This document shows, one piece after another, positions 1 through 11,685 of a DNA stretch of 64,000 nucleotides. The DNA is taken from contig NC_088778.1 in assembly GCF_954871325.1 (NCBI RefSeq), positions 10,797,882 to 10,861,881 of the forward strand, read 5' to 3'. Each line of letters opens with the position of its first letter. Position 1 is the stretch's first letter. Origin of the DNA: Gordionus sp. m RMFG-2023 (taxonomy: Eukaryota; Nematomorpha; Gordioida; Chordodea; Parachordodidae). The position numbers and the translations under genes were made by a program. The notes under the pieces are model-generated. The model searched no databases. It saw only the letters and a list, made by a program, of their open reading frames with translations, and was not told the origin of the DNA.

Positions 1-303
1 ATTGCTCACTGTGCTTTATTTTTAAGCGTATTACATATTTAAAGTAATATTTTCTTGGGTTTCAATTTTAAATCAAAAAAACATCTTGATTATGACCTTC
101 GTATCTGCTGTTATCAATATGCATTGCTGATTCAAATAAAACTATAAGCCTTCATTTCTATAAACAATTTACAAATTTAATGGGTTAGATACCCAATTTT
201 AGTAGTAGTTGGCAGTTACAAAATATTTTAAACTTATCTTCCATTTTTGTGTTTATCAGTATGTTCTATGAAGAAAGAACAGATTTTCAATTCATATTTA
301 AGG
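1..303. other. AT-rich left flank
   Basis: No gene is recognised in the first 260 bases. From about 262 an open stretch begins that continues after the hAT insertion and is listed separately. Confidence 0.5.
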
Positions 304-510
304 CTTGTAGGCAGGGGTTCGAACCGAACCGCAAAACCGGAATGAACCGTTATGATTTTCTGAACCGTAACCTTAACCGAACCGTTATGAAGAAAATATT
401 AAAAGAGCGAACCGAACCGTTATAAATATTTTAAACCGGTTCAAAACGGTTTTAAAAATAATTAATTTTAATTTTCCTTGGGGGCATTTTTTCAATTGGT
501 GATTTCTTTT

Positions 511-582
511 CAAATTAAATATTTCCATATTATCAACATTATATATCAAATTAAATATTTTTATATTATCAACATTATATAT
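511..582. repeat. 36-bp tandem duplication
   Basis: Two adjacent copies (511-546 and 547-582) of an AT-rich 36-mer differ by one base, inside the left part of hAT-1. Confidence 0.85.
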
Positions 583-720
583 CAAATAATACCAGGTTTG
601 TTGTTTTTTCTTTAAATACTTAATTTATAAGAGATTAGACAATTTATCTGTTAATTAGATAAGATATCTTAAAATCAGACATAATTATTCTTGGCTAAAT
701 TAAATTTTTTATCTCATTAT

Positions 721-1681
721 AAAAACTTGGATCATAGAATTTAAATGACAATAAATAAAATAGTCAGCAATATTTTAATGATATAATAATTTTTTATTTA
801 TAATCATTGTTTTTTTAAATTCAGAATTCTAATATTATAAATTATTTATTATAATATATTAGTTAGCATTTACCATTATCATATATGTAAAATAAAAAAA
901 TATGATTAAAGAATGGCATTTGTAATGAATATTTTTCTAAATCTGTATTTTTAAATAATAAAAATCTTACTATAAATCGTTTAAATAAGTTAATTAACAT
1001 TGCATTAAATTATTTTTATACTTTTATTTATTTATTAATGTGTTTTATATTTAAATAAACTTACAGTTAATTAAAAATAGGAATTACATTTTAATGTTAA
1101 ACTAAATATAAATACTATAGTTTAACTTAAATTACCTATTCTGTCATATTATATTAACATCTAACAGAAATAAAGTACTGACCAATTTTTATATAATATT
1201 GTTTTACAATAATTTCTTATTAATTGATATATTAAAAAAAAGTTTATCTTAGTTTATATAGAATATATTAGAGTGGGTAATTTGAATTAAACTATACTAG
1301 TTATATTTAGTTTAACATCAAAATATAATTCCTATTTTTAAATGTAAGTCTATTTAATATAAAACACAAATAAATAAAAGTATAAAATAATTTAATGCAA
1401 TGTTAGTTAACTTATTTAAACTGAAGATTTATAGTAAAATTTTTATTATTTAAAAATACAGATTTAGAAAAATATTCATTACAAATGCCATTCTTTAATC
1501 ATATATTTTTTTATTTTGCATATATGATAATGGTAAATGCTAACTAACATATTATTTTAATAATAAATATTAGAATTCTGAATAATATGATTTTTCTAAA
1601 TAAAAAATTATTATATCATTAAAATATTTATTGCTGACCATTTTATTTATTGTCATTTAAATTCTATAATCCAAGTTATTT
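721..1681. repeat. Long inverted repeat inside hAT-1
   Basis: The arm at 721-1142 reappears as its reverse complement at about 1270-1681, with a spacer of about 130 bp and scattered mismatches. Landmarks are AACTTGGAT near 726 and ATCCAAGTT near 1670. It lies between the left hAT end and the zinc-finger exon. It could be an internally inserted foldback element or an inverted duplication of hAT-1 leader sequence. No target duplication was found at its edges. Confidence 0.85.
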
Positions 1682-1786
1682 AAAAAAATAAAGGTAAAAT
1701 TGTTTCTATTAAGCGTTTTTATTTATTCTATTTATATAATAAAAGATTTTCATCTATCATCATATAGCTTTTTAGTTTTCTATTAA

Positions 1787-3671
1787 ATGGTTCGGGAAAA
1801 GTCAAATCCTGTGCGTTCCTTTTTAAATAAGATATCATAAAAAATCAATCTATTTGTAAAATAGAAGATTGTGGTAAGATCTTAACTGGAGACCATGCTG
1901 CAAATCTTGAACGACATATAGAAAGATTCCACAATAGGGAATTCAAAACATTAAGAAAAAAGAAAGAAAATTTGACTATTAAAAAAATTCAAATAACGAA
2001 AACTGCAAACCAGTATAATACAATCCAAGATGCTTTTAAGTCCAACACTACTACAATATAAATCAATATAAATAAAGAAACTTTAATCCGCTCCTGCACC
2101 GAGCTAATAACAGTTCATGGTAGGCCAATAAAATCAATAGACGACAAAGCATTTCGAAATATTATAGATCCAATAATTATAGGATTGGGTGGAAATTTAA
2201 CTATCAATTCGGAAAATATACGCAATAATATTAAAAAAATGGCGTTAGATTTTTCGGAAAATATAAAAAAGGAAGTGTATCAAAAACTTATTTCGTTAAA
2301 ATTAGATATAGCAACTAGATATGATAGGTCCATATTGGTGATCAATATTCAATTTATAAATAACGGAAAAATAAAATTAAGGACTCTATGCATGAAAGTG
2401 ATTAAAGAACGACACACATCAGAATATCTTAAAAAAATTATTCTAGATGTTTTAAAAGAATATGAAATAAAAATTGAGCAGATTTACACAATAACCACCG
2501 ATACTGCAGCAAATATGATTAAGTTAATTAAGCTATTAATACTACACGATGAAGAAGATGATGACCTTAACGATTATTTAATTAATGATGATTTAAATAA
2601 TAATGATATAGATAATGATGATTTAAATAATAATGATATAATTCATGATGAAAATAAAGAACCTTTTAATATTGAAAATATTAATCTTGCATCAAATGCC
2701 AGACCCATATTAATAGGTGTTAGATGTGCTTCACATACATTTCAATTAGCAATTAATGATTGCATTAAAAATTCAAATGAAATTGTCATTATAAATAAAG
2801 CAAGAAACATCTGCAAAAAAATAAGAAATCAGACAACAATGGCTATTCTCTCAAAATTAAATTTGAAAAAACCACTAATAGATTGTTGCACAAGATGGAA
2901 CTTTATCTATTTAATGTTGGAGAGATTACTAGAGTTAAAAAGCTTTTGCCAAGAAATATCGCTCCAAAGCGATCAAAAATGTTTATCAGAGAATGAATGG
3001 GAAATAATTAGTGACATATTAAAAGCTTTATATCCAGCTTATGTTTTGACAAAATATTTACAAAGTGAACAATTGATAATGGGCGATTTTTATGCTGCGT
3101 GAATCATATGTCTCATGCAAACGAGTAAAGTAGACACTCCATTTGCCAGACTTTTAGTTTCTACGATGAAAGCACGAGAAATAAATTTTAAAAATGAAGT
3201 TTTTTGCTCTGCTATTTATCTCGACCCTAGATTAATGTATTTTTAACTTTTGAAGAAAGAGAGATCGCCAGAAAACATCTTTGTAAAAATTGGAACTTGA
3301 TACAAAATCTAAATAATCATAATATTGAAATTCTAAATACTATGCCTACGTATTCGTATTCGAAGGATAATTTAGATGATGATTTTGAAGATTTATTAAA
3401 GTCGCATGAAAGTCTTAATAAGAATAATTCTCAGGGCATCGAAAATTATAATAAATGTATAGAAATAGAATATATAATTCGGTCATTTGATAATATAGAG
3501 AGATTAGAAAAAGATACTAATCTTTTGAATTATTGGGAAAATGTAAAGAATAGTATGCCAGAACTTTATAAGTTATCTATAACTGTGCTAGCAGTTCCAG
3601 CTACGCAGGTCTCCGTAGAAAGAGCATTTTCAAGCTTAAGTTTATACTCTCTGCGCAGAGAACTAAATTAA
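1787..3671 (+). pseudogene. hAT-1 transposase (BED finger, RNase H-like core, C-terminal dimerisation)
   Basis: An ATG at 1787 opens MVREKSNPVRSFLNKIS, the lead-in to a BED zinc finger. The finger itself follows in another frame from 1855 (CKIEDC, then HAANLERHIERFH). In-frame after one stop comes ELITVHGRPIKSIDDKAF, a standard hAT segment. Next are the core motifs: KLDIATRYDRS (first Asp), TITTDTAANMIK (second Asp), GVRCASHTFQLAINDC and CCTRWN. The open part ends at a stop at 3100-3102 where hAT proteins carry Trp. After a frame change the C-terminal dimerisation domain reads LAVPATQVSVERAFSS up to 3671. An acidic Asn/Asp repeat at 2550-2650 interrupts the core. At least three stops and two frame changes show it is dead. 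The remaining frames are well kept, suggesting moderate age. Confidence 0.92.
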
Positions 3672-4227
3672 ATCCTGAAATATTAGAAAATATTTTAGTT
3701 ATCCGTTCGAATTCTCTTTTTAAACCTAAATAGTATAGTATACATATTATTTTATTGATTATTGTATTTACGCATGTTTGTTTTTATCTTATTTATTTAT
3801 GAAATAAAAAAAAACTAATTTGTCTAATTTATATTTCCTAAATTTAATAAAAATATCTATTAGATTATCATGGATAAATTAAATAAGAAATTATAAACTA
3901 AAAAGATTTTTCTTTAAAATTAATATATACATGGTTAATGATTAATTTTTTTTTAAATTAAATTTATAAAAACCGGAACAAACCGAAAAGAACCGTTATA
4001 AACCGAACCGATATGATTTTTTTTAAAAACCGAAATGGAACAAAACCTTTATAAAATTTTAAACTAAAAACCGGAAAGAACCGAACCGTTATACTAAACG
4101 GTTCGAAACCCTGCTTGTAGGTGGATTACGCCAAATAGACCAGCAAATTAAACCCAATTATTTAGTTTCCGATGCTTCAAATGCAATCAGGAATGCCTAT
4201 CATTTAAAATGGATAAGATTTTATTAA

Positions 4228-4757
4228 TATATTGAGCGCATATAAGATTGAGCTTTATGAGAAAAAGGAATTAATAGTCTTATAAAGTAAACCTAAAAGT
4301 TCAACAAAAGTTGTTGACTTTCAGTTCTATTTCAAACCAAATGGAATCTATTTATTTTATCTGTCAAAATCTATCTGACTGAACTGGTTCTGTCTAATCT
4401 TCACTAATTCTATAAAATTTAAGGTTGTAGTTATTGGGAGACTCAGTCTTTCCAAAAATTTATGACGCTTACCCCAATAATTTGTTCTATACAATTAAAG
4501 GTAAATTCTGATTTAAAATGAGATATTACATGAATTTATCTTCAAATATTTACTATTATTTTATATAACGATGAAATTAAACTAGTAATAAAAGTCTTAA
4601 AGATTTGTGTTTAGTATATTATAAACTAAAAATATATAAATTTTATAGAAAAAAATTTACCCTAGTAAAATATTCTTCTTATATCCCTACAAAGAGTATA
4701 GAAATATTCTAGTCTTTTCATTTGATTTGGAATGTAAGTAAATTAACTTTGAATTTT
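4228..4757. other. Unannotated AT-rich spacer
   Basis: No coding motif or structured repeat was recognised. If the FAM8A1-like gene begins upstream, this would be intronic or 5' flanking sequence. Confidence 0.4.
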
Positions 4758-5010
4758 GGTAACTCACTGAAACTCGGGGCGGGAAAATTTTTAATATTAT
4801 TTTTTTATTTTAAATATTTTTTTTTATATATTTTTTTTATTAAAAAATAATAAATATGCGATCGCACAAATCTTAAAATATAATATTTTTTCAAGTTATA
4901 ACAAAATGAAAATGTATATGATCATTACTCGGCCAATCACAACAGAAACCTTATAGACCCAAATGATATATCGACCCATATTCAACGTTTTAAGCATTTA
5001 TGGAAGAATC

Positions 5011-5648
5011 GGTTACAGATTAAATCATGGGGAAATTTTCATATATTTTTATTTATTTTTTTTAAATTTTTTATTTATTTTTTTTAGATTGTCTGGATTT
5101 AGGTAGAAATTTTTGAATGTTACCTTTTTCTTTCAATTGGCGTATTTTTAGATTTTTTTTTTGATAAATATCGTGTGGATTTTTAAGGAAATTTTTTGAT
5201 ACAATATCAAAGTTTTTTAAATTTAACATTGTATATATGTTATGTTTATTCAAATAAATTGATTAATTATTTAGTATACCTATTTTTATTAAATTCTTAA
5301 ATATACTCTTTTTTTCTAAATTCTTAAATATACTTTTTTTCTTAATTCTTAAATATATTCTTTTTTTCTAAATTCTTAAATATACTCTTTTTTTCTAAAT
5401 TCTTAAATATACTCTTTTTTTCTAAATTCTTAAATATACTCTTTTTTTCTAAATTCTTAAATATACTCTTTTTTTCTAAATTCTTAAATATACTCTTTTT
5501 TTTAAATACTCTTTTTTTCTAAATTCTTAAATATACTTAAGATTTTTTTTAAATTTAAAAAAAATAATAAATAAAAAAATAAATAAAAAAAATATATTTA
5601 AAAAAAAAAATAATATATGAAAATTTCCCCATGATTTAATCTGTTACC
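5011..5648. mobile_element. Inner MITE of the same GGTAAC family
   Basis: The termini are GGTTACAGATTAAATCATGG on the left and the matching complement ending CTGTTACC at 5648. The flanking 7-bp repeat AAGAATC (5004-5010 and 5649-5655) is perfect. The ends resemble those of the outer copy (GGTAAC, then a GGGGAAATTTT block). It therefore appears to have inserted into an older relative. Its centre is a minisatellite. Confidence 0.9.
5285..5537. repeat. Minisatellite, about 27-bp unit
   Basis: About nine to ten copies of a unit with core TTCTTAAATATACTC followed by a T run occupy the centre of the inner MITE, with small length changes between units. Confidence 0.9.
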
Positions 5649-6241
5649 AAGAATCTTAATAGCGAACATCCTTAGAACTTGAAGAAAATCTTCCTCTCAT
5701 TTATATGTATGTGAATATTCTTATTTTCGTAATTTTAAAAATATGTCAAATTTAAGTAAATTAATTAAATTTTTAAATGATATAATTTATATAGAACTAT
5801 TTATGTTCCTTAAAATTATACCTAACTTAGTAGCATTTATTATAGCACACGCCTTTTCCCATTTTTAATGTATGATTAAAGAATTTTGAAATTTTCACAA
5901 GAAAAAAAATATGAAATTCTTAATTCGAGTAATGAAACTTTGAATTATTATTACTTCAAAAAATTTCCACCCATATCCACACGATCGCATATTTATATAT
6001 TTTAAATAAAATAAATATTAAAAATTTCCCTGAGTTTCAGTGAGTTACCGAACTTTTTTATAAATTGGATTATATATACCCTCAAAATAAAAGCAATGAA
6101 AGTCAAAAAAAAATAAACAATATAATTATGCATTGCATTGTTTGCCTTAATACTTTTTAAAAAAATATATAATTCCTTTTTTCCTTAAATTAATTTACAT
6201 CAATTATGCTAAATAAACACATATATATATTTTTTTAATAG

Positions 6242-9194
6242 GCCAAATCTACAAACTTGGAAGCGTGACCAAGAGAATACTAGCAGAAATGGTTGATTTT
6301 TTTACTTTATTAGTTGTCAAACTTCTAATAACTTACATCATTGCTGATATATTTGATATAATGTAATTATTAATTTCCCTATTTTTATTAAGAAATATAA
6401 TATATATTAGTGACCTATATATAAGTCAAAATGTCCTTGTACAAAATTCAAAATCTCCATTTTCAGGACTAGCCAATATTTTAAGAAAAAGATATTTTTG
6501 GCCTGAGTTATTATCTTTAAATTTGGCCCAGATTTTTATTTATTGTTATCATTTTTTGCCTCAGTATGGATTTTTTTATCTCTAATGGATTGGGCTGTTC
6601 TATTATTTCAGGATTGTTGCCCAGATAAAAGTGGATTTATGATTATTTGAAATCCCGAATCTTCAATAATTGATAGAGGCCTACCATTTACAGTAACAAG
6701 TTCTATGATAAAACTCATCAAATCATTAGATGTTAAATTTATATTTATAGATTTTTTGGAAAAAAAGTTTCCATATTAATTTTGGGCTTTTTTGCAAATA
6801 ACACTTCCTGATATTTTATTTTGTTTTTTTATTTTAATAATTTAGATATTCATTGTTGTGATTTCTTTCCAGATGTATATCTAAATTTGACAAATGATTA
6901 CCAGGACATTTTTAATTTGTAATATGAGCACACTGATTTATTTTCTATTGTATCAAGAGTAAAATGCTTCTCAAATATGATTTTATCTTTGATCTTTAAT
7001 CTATATAATAAAATGATGAATTGATGAACATTTATTAAACTTTCAAATAAAAGAGTAAAGAGAATAATTTTTTTAAATAGCAGTGATTTCATAGAATTAA
7101 AAAACAGCATATATAAATTATAAAATGATTTTGATAAGTTTACAAAAACTGCCTCACATCTTTGTTTAACAATTTTTAAGTTCGATTTTGAGAATTCTTT
7201 AAATTAACAATATCCAATATAATAATTTTTATTTTGACTTGTTCCCTTTCACATTGCTCTAATTAATAATCTTTGAGAATAAGTTAAAAATTTTAAAAAA
7301 ATTGGCATAAATGAAATTTATTGTTTAAAATTTATTAACGAAATCTTTAAGAATAAATTTAAAAATGGCGTAAATAAATTAAGTTGTTTAAAATTTATTA
7401 ACACTTCATTTAATTGGAAATTTGAAAATATTATAAAATCTCAATTAAATTATTAATATTTGTATTTACAATTATACAAATATCTTAATGATTTTAAACA
7501 ATACACTGAACCCGGTTGAACCCTTGTTTAGAAAAATTTCCGGGTTCGGTTCGGGGTTTTAAATTTTATAAACGGGGTTCCGGTTCGGTTCGGGTTCAGA
7601 TTTTAAAAAACCCGGGTTTTCTTCTCTGTGTTCGGTTCGAATTCCAGGTTTTGCTGTCTCTTTTATATCTAACTTGATCTACTAAGAAATTTTTTGATGT
7701 CTTATTTTGCCTTAATACGCACATTTAAAAAAATATATGCCTTATTTATAAGAGTATTATACCATAGTTTATGCTTTAAAAAAAATTTAAACCTTACTAA
7801 AGGTTGTGGGCTGAACCAGCCCATCAAATTTTTATTGAATTTTTTTAACCAGGCTTTTAATTATTTTTACCTTGCTGAACCCATAAAATATCTTTTATAT
7901 AAGTTTTATGCCCTGCACTATAATAATAAATTATCATCTTTAAGGAAACTTTGGCTTAGCCCGACTCATAAAAATATTTCGAACCTTTTATTATGTTTTT
8001 TTTATTAACAGAGATTTAAACACTACTCATTTGGAAGCTCTATTCACGTCTGAAATAACTTTACAAACAACTTTAAATATGACATCTGAATTCCTTGTCT
8101 TAGAGCTGATTCATAGAATATGTGTATGTTTTATAGAAGTTCGTGACACTTTTTTTTATAAAATTATATTTTTTATTCTGTTGAGTATACTTTGTTATTT
8201 TATCAAATATTTCAGATTTGATAATGAGATATTAAAATATTAATCATCCATTCATAATCCTAGCACATTTCGAACTAAGAGCAAATAATATTTTTACCGC
8301 ACCACACTTTCCTTCATTCCTATTTTTTAAAGAGGATTAAATATAACTTTTTATTAAATTCTAATTTTTAAATATATTTATAAATAGAATTGTGGATTTT
8401 ATTAGCCTAATCTTCTATTGATTTTTTTTAAAAAACATTTGCCAAATATAACTTAGCTAGATTTCAACTACCAAAATAAAATGGTTACATTTTGAGGAAA
8501 AGCCGAATCTTGTTGAATATCTTTTTTTTATTGTTTACCTTTTCTTTTAACTATTCATAAGCACGAAATACATTTTTTTAATAATAAAAATTTATTAGGA
8601 ATAATGAATTTTAACATTCACCTATATATTAAAAAATATTTATATTTTCAGGCAGCTTACACCCGTAGAGGCTACTTTGGACAAGGTGGAGCAACGCCTG
8701 GTAAACTAATGTTAAAACTTAAAATAGTTTCTTGTGAAACTATTTATTCCATACCCGGCGTCGAAGAAACATACTTTATTTCTCCTGCCCTTGATATAGG
8801 ATTTCCCAAGTATATCTTTTAAATCCATTCATTTTAGAGACATACCCGGCCCAATTTTATAGCGAGCCGATCTTTAAAATTAGTTTTTTGTAACCCGGGC
8901 AAAAAAAACAATTTTATACCCAGGCCAAGTTCTTAAATAGGTGCAACTGCAGGTCTGCTCTTATGCATAAATGTGATATCACTTATTATGTCAAATTAAT
9001 AATTATTTTTATAAAATTATTAATATCGAATATATAATTATGATATTTTAAGGGCCCTGTTAAGATCTTTTCTCAAGAATTTTTCTTTGGCGTTGGTTTT
9101 TCCCACTTTTGCCAGCATAGTAGTCAATCCCCAGAAGAGAGCCTTGTACGATTTGATATGTAAGACCATTGTCGTTGAAGATGACAACCCTTAA
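6242..9194 (+). CDS. FAM8A1: FAM8A1-like RDD-domain membrane protein, C-terminal four exons
   Basis: Four exons with compatible phases are read at 6242-6362, 8012-8138, 8652-8809 and 9053-9194 (stop TAA). They encode about 180 residues. Exon 1 has ILAEMVDFFTLLVVKLLI, matching the first RDD membrane segment. Exon 2 has FLVLELIHRICVCFIE. Exon 3 carries the RDD signature GQGGATPGKLMLKLKIVSC. Exon 4 has SFLKNFSLALVFPTFAS, then LYDLICKTIVVEDDNP and the stop, as in the FAM8A1 C-terminus. FAM8A1 is an ER membrane protein that works with the HRD1 ubiquitin-ligase complex in ER-associated degradation. The variable N-terminal half of the family was not found and may lie upstream or in diverged exons. 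Intron 1 (1649 bp) holds a hAT relic and intron 3 a MITE. Splice sites are inferred; the exon 2 donor (GTTCGT) is weak. A possible poly(A) signal AATAAA lies at 9443. Confidence 0.85.
6410..7648 (-). mobile_element. hAT-2 relic (5' half) in an intron
   Basis: The right side (7500-7648) is rich in GAACCCGG and CGGTTCGG repeats and ends in a decayed CAGGGATTCGAACC-type terminus. On the minus strand a BED finger is read from about 7000 to 6840 (SVCSYYKLKM, then NLDIHLERNHNNEYL, with one frame change). The segment ELVTVNGRPLSIIEDSGF follows near 6700-6640. The core and dimerisation domains are missing and no left end was found, so it is truncated. The non-coding part (7150-7500) matches the short derivative at 30858-31614, which places both in one family. 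Confidence 0.8.
7649..8011. other. Rest of FAM8A1-like intron 1
   Basis: AT-rich sequence. Within 7798-7990 there are spaced CCAGCCCAT, GAACCCAT and AGCCCGACTCAT blocks, reminiscent of the subrepeats inside the two Helitrons, but no ends could be placed. An open frame here is not supported as a gene. Confidence 0.4.
8834..8958. mobile_element. Decayed MITE, GAGACCTGCAG family, in FAM8A1-like intron 3
   Basis: A left end TAGAGACAT followed by CCCGGCCC, and a right end CTGCAGGTCTG, match the family seen intact at 30329 and 44204. The ends are worn and no target duplication is left. Confidence 0.6.
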
Positions 9195-9673
9195 CAAAAA
9201 TATTACATGTATTTGATTGATATATTTATTGTTTATAGATTATTTCAATGTAATTTAATTGTTTCAGTTTTATTTATATATAGTTTATTATTTTTACAAT
9301 ATTTTGTTTTATTTATAAAGTAAATCAATAATTGTTCTAGTTTAAGAAGTATGCTATTTGGAATTGAAATATAATATATTAATAATCAGAACTTTCCACA
9401 AATGCAATCAATCATTATGTTTTGTGATAAAATTATGTTATGAATAAAATGATGATTAGTTACCAAGATAAATATTATCATCAACTTGAGAAATTTTGTC
9501 CAAATTATAGAATTTTAATGAATAATATATGCTTTCCTCATTTATTGCTCAAAATATATATTCATATTCGTTTTTATTTAAGCTGTTATTTATTTTTCAT
9601 ATTTTTAGAAAAATTTATTTAATTTTACAGCTTAAATAATATGTCAATGTCTTAGGGTTCAATATACAATTAC
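9195..9673. other. 3' flank of the FAM8A1-like gene
   Basis: AT-rich 3' untranslated or intergenic sequence. The first clear AATAAA is at 9443-9448. No other gene is seen. Confidence 0.45.
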
Positions 9674-9831
9674 CAGTTGTCACTAGCTTTTACGATCTCA
9701 GGGACTCTTTAAAAAAAGAAAATTTTTATTTTTAGGAATTACCTTTTTTTCAAGAAATATTCAGGGGGCTCTTCAAATTTTTCAGAGGCCTTAAACTTCT
9801 GCGCCCCCATCTCCCACTAGTGACGCTACTG
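9674..9831. mobile_element. Short internal-deletion copy of element X
   Basis: The ends CAGTTGTCACTAGC and (read inward from the right) CAGTAGCGTCACTAG match the two ends of element X copies A and B. The left side also shares the AGCTTTTACGATCTCAGGG block. Only about 158 bp remain. No convincing 8-bp duplication was found. Confidence 0.7.
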
Positions 9832-10920
9832 TTACCAATATATATATCTTTTTCAGTTTTTTATTTAATTGTTAGTTATTAAACATATTTTTCCCCATTT
9901 GAATTATATTACCAGTAAGAGTAAATTATAATATAGTATAATATTTTCATTTATATGGTTATTTATATTTAAATTTTTAGATTTTTTATATTAATTATAA
10001 TTACTATAAAATCTCTAATTCATCAAAATTGCCCCAAAATTTATTAGTTCGTGTCGTGTTATTATAATATTAAATAACAATAAATGCATCCTTATTTATT
10101 AAATATTAAAAATTGCATTTTCTGATTTTAATTATTTTTAATATAATTACATTTAAATATTTAAACACCTATATTCTTCTATTAAAATTTATATTCAATA
10201 AATAAATTACTTTATTATTAAATAATATATCTAATAATTAGATTTAAATGGTATGTTATTTATAATATAATAAGATATTAAAACTAAATTAATAATGTAT
10301 ATAAATATATCTGTCAAATTGCAGTTTTCTTACGGTTTACATATTTACAATTTGGCTTCTGCAAACTATTATCAGGAAAATATAAAATTATGGCACTATC
10401 CTTTGTTCCATCTGCTAGCAAATTCTTCATGCGCTGTTTTTAAAAATTTAACACTATATGTCTAAAAAAATTCTTTTCGCAAAAAGTCACCTTCTTTTAA
10501 AAATTGACATAAAGTTTTTCAAAAAGACTATGAAATTGCAATGGGCCTTATGTGACTAAGAATCTTTATATATAAAAAATAAACGGAGCGGATATATGTC
10601 ACAATTTATCACCTCTCCCTTCTTAACAGTTGGCTACCCTGGTATCAAACGGCTTAATAAATAGTTGGACTGTATCAATACCACTTTTTGGAGGCCGATC
10701 CGATAGTAACAAAATTGAATGGATATTGGTCGATTTCCGATCTGATATTACACCTGTTCTTTATACATATTTAATTTTTAAATGTGTAAAAGTGTACAAA
10801 ATATTTTGTTTATAAATCATTTATTTATATAATAATATATTTATTTATATTAATTAAACAAATATACTAAGATATTTTATATTAATAATTAAAATGAATA
10901 TATCGAAAATTTATAGTTTA
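9832..10920. other. AT-rich intergenic stretch
   Basis: No gene is supported. Around 10420-10550 lies sequence with worn inverted motifs, and 10670-10760 has spaced CCGATCCGAT and CGATTTCCGATCTGAT motifs like a hAT subterminal region. Neither could be delimited. Confidence 0.4.
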
Positions 10921-10931
10921 CTAGTAGAAAG

Positions 10932-10949
10932 CCCGTCAAAAATGACGGG
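10932..10949 (-). other. Helitron 1 terminal stem-loop
   Basis: A perfect 7-bp stem CCCGTCA/TGACGGG with a short loop, seven bases from the CTAG terminus. The same hairpin recurs at about 48781-48798 and, with one end base changed, near 49030-49048. Confidence 0.9.
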
Positions 10950-11685
10950 GAATGAGATTTTTATTCATTTTTTACGATATATGTCATGCCAGGTTCAAGC
11001 TCACCATATTAGGAAGCATCCAAGATCTTATAATTTTAAAAAAGTTTATCAAGCCCAGCTCAACCCTTAATAATTTGTAAAGGATATTCCCAAGTCAGGT
11101 GCAAGCTAATATTAATTTTGAGGTTCCAAGCCCAGTCCTGCCCATAATAATTTTGAAAATTTTTCCCACCTCGGAGATAGTTAAATTTTTGATATCATCA
11201 CATGAACGGGAAGTATCTGATTTACCAATTAGTCTAATATGTAAAAAAACATGTAAATTCCGTATTAAGGGAAACTGGGAAGGCCTGGGCAACCACTTAT
11301 TAGAGAATCATGACAAATAAAATAAAAATAACCAACTCTTATACTTTTTTGTAATATGATCAATTAAAATTATATCTAAAAAATATGTTGTTTATTATAT
11401 AGGGTTATTGTTGTTTTTCAGATAAATTTAATGTATGTCTTGCATTTCTGAAATTATTTGTCAAAGAATTTGATAAGGGATATATATTTTTTTATGTTAA
11501 GTAAAAAAAAATGCTGTCTATTTAAATTACAAAAATGCCATTAAACACTAATGAAACTTATATGTAAATTATTTATATATTTTTTAAGATATTTTTTTTA
11601 TTGACATAAATTTAGGATAATTTTTTTTAAAAATCATGAAGATTATTTATTATGTATTTGATAAAATTAAGAGCAAATCCTTGTT

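Larger units (their letters stand above)
312..4113 (+). mobile_element. hAT-1 DNA transposon, full length but inactive
   Basis: The ends are inverted (CAGGGGTTCGAACCG on the left, CAGGGTTTCGAACCG on the right read inward). They are flanked by a perfect 8-bp target duplication CTTGTAGG at 304-311 and 4114-4121. Both 100-bp subterminal regions are packed with GAACCG and its complement, a usual arrangement for transposase-binding repeats in hAT elements. The element is 3802 bp and carries one transposase relic on the plus strand. A related short derivative lies at 23643-24235. Confidence 0.95.
262..4227 (+). pseudogene. MULE-like transposase fragment split by a hAT insertion
   Basis: Bases 262-311 and 4122-4227 form one open frame once the hAT element and one copy of its target duplication are removed. 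The second half reads NYLVSDASNAIRNAY, which resembles the region around a catalytic Asp in Mutator-like (MULE) transposases, where the pattern is P...xxxDxxxAixxAi. The frame closes at 4227. No zinc finger, second Asp or TIRs were found around it, so this is a fragment at most. The family assignment rests on one short motif and could be wrong; a host exon is the alternative. Confidence 0.33.
4758..6049. mobile_element. Outer MITE, GGTAAC family, 7-bp duplication
   Basis: The left end GGTAACTCACTGAAACTCGG and its complement at the right end define the termini. The inverted repeat runs on through a GCGATCG motif near 4860 and 5980, so the TIR is over 100 bp. The flanks are GAATTTT (4751-4757) and GAACTTT (6050-6056), a 7-bp duplication with one mismatch. 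No coding sequence is present. It lies upstream of the first recognised FAM8A1-like exon and is interrupted by a second member of the same family. Confidence 0.85.

Noticed and set aside
7694-8008. Open frame of 104 codons before FAM8A1-like exon 2
   Set aside because: Lies in the intron, has no similarity to the expected protein and spans worn repeat motifs.
10630-10815. Open frame of 61 codons
   Set aside because: Overlaps spaced CCGATC motifs that look like hAT subterminal repeats; no conserved domain.
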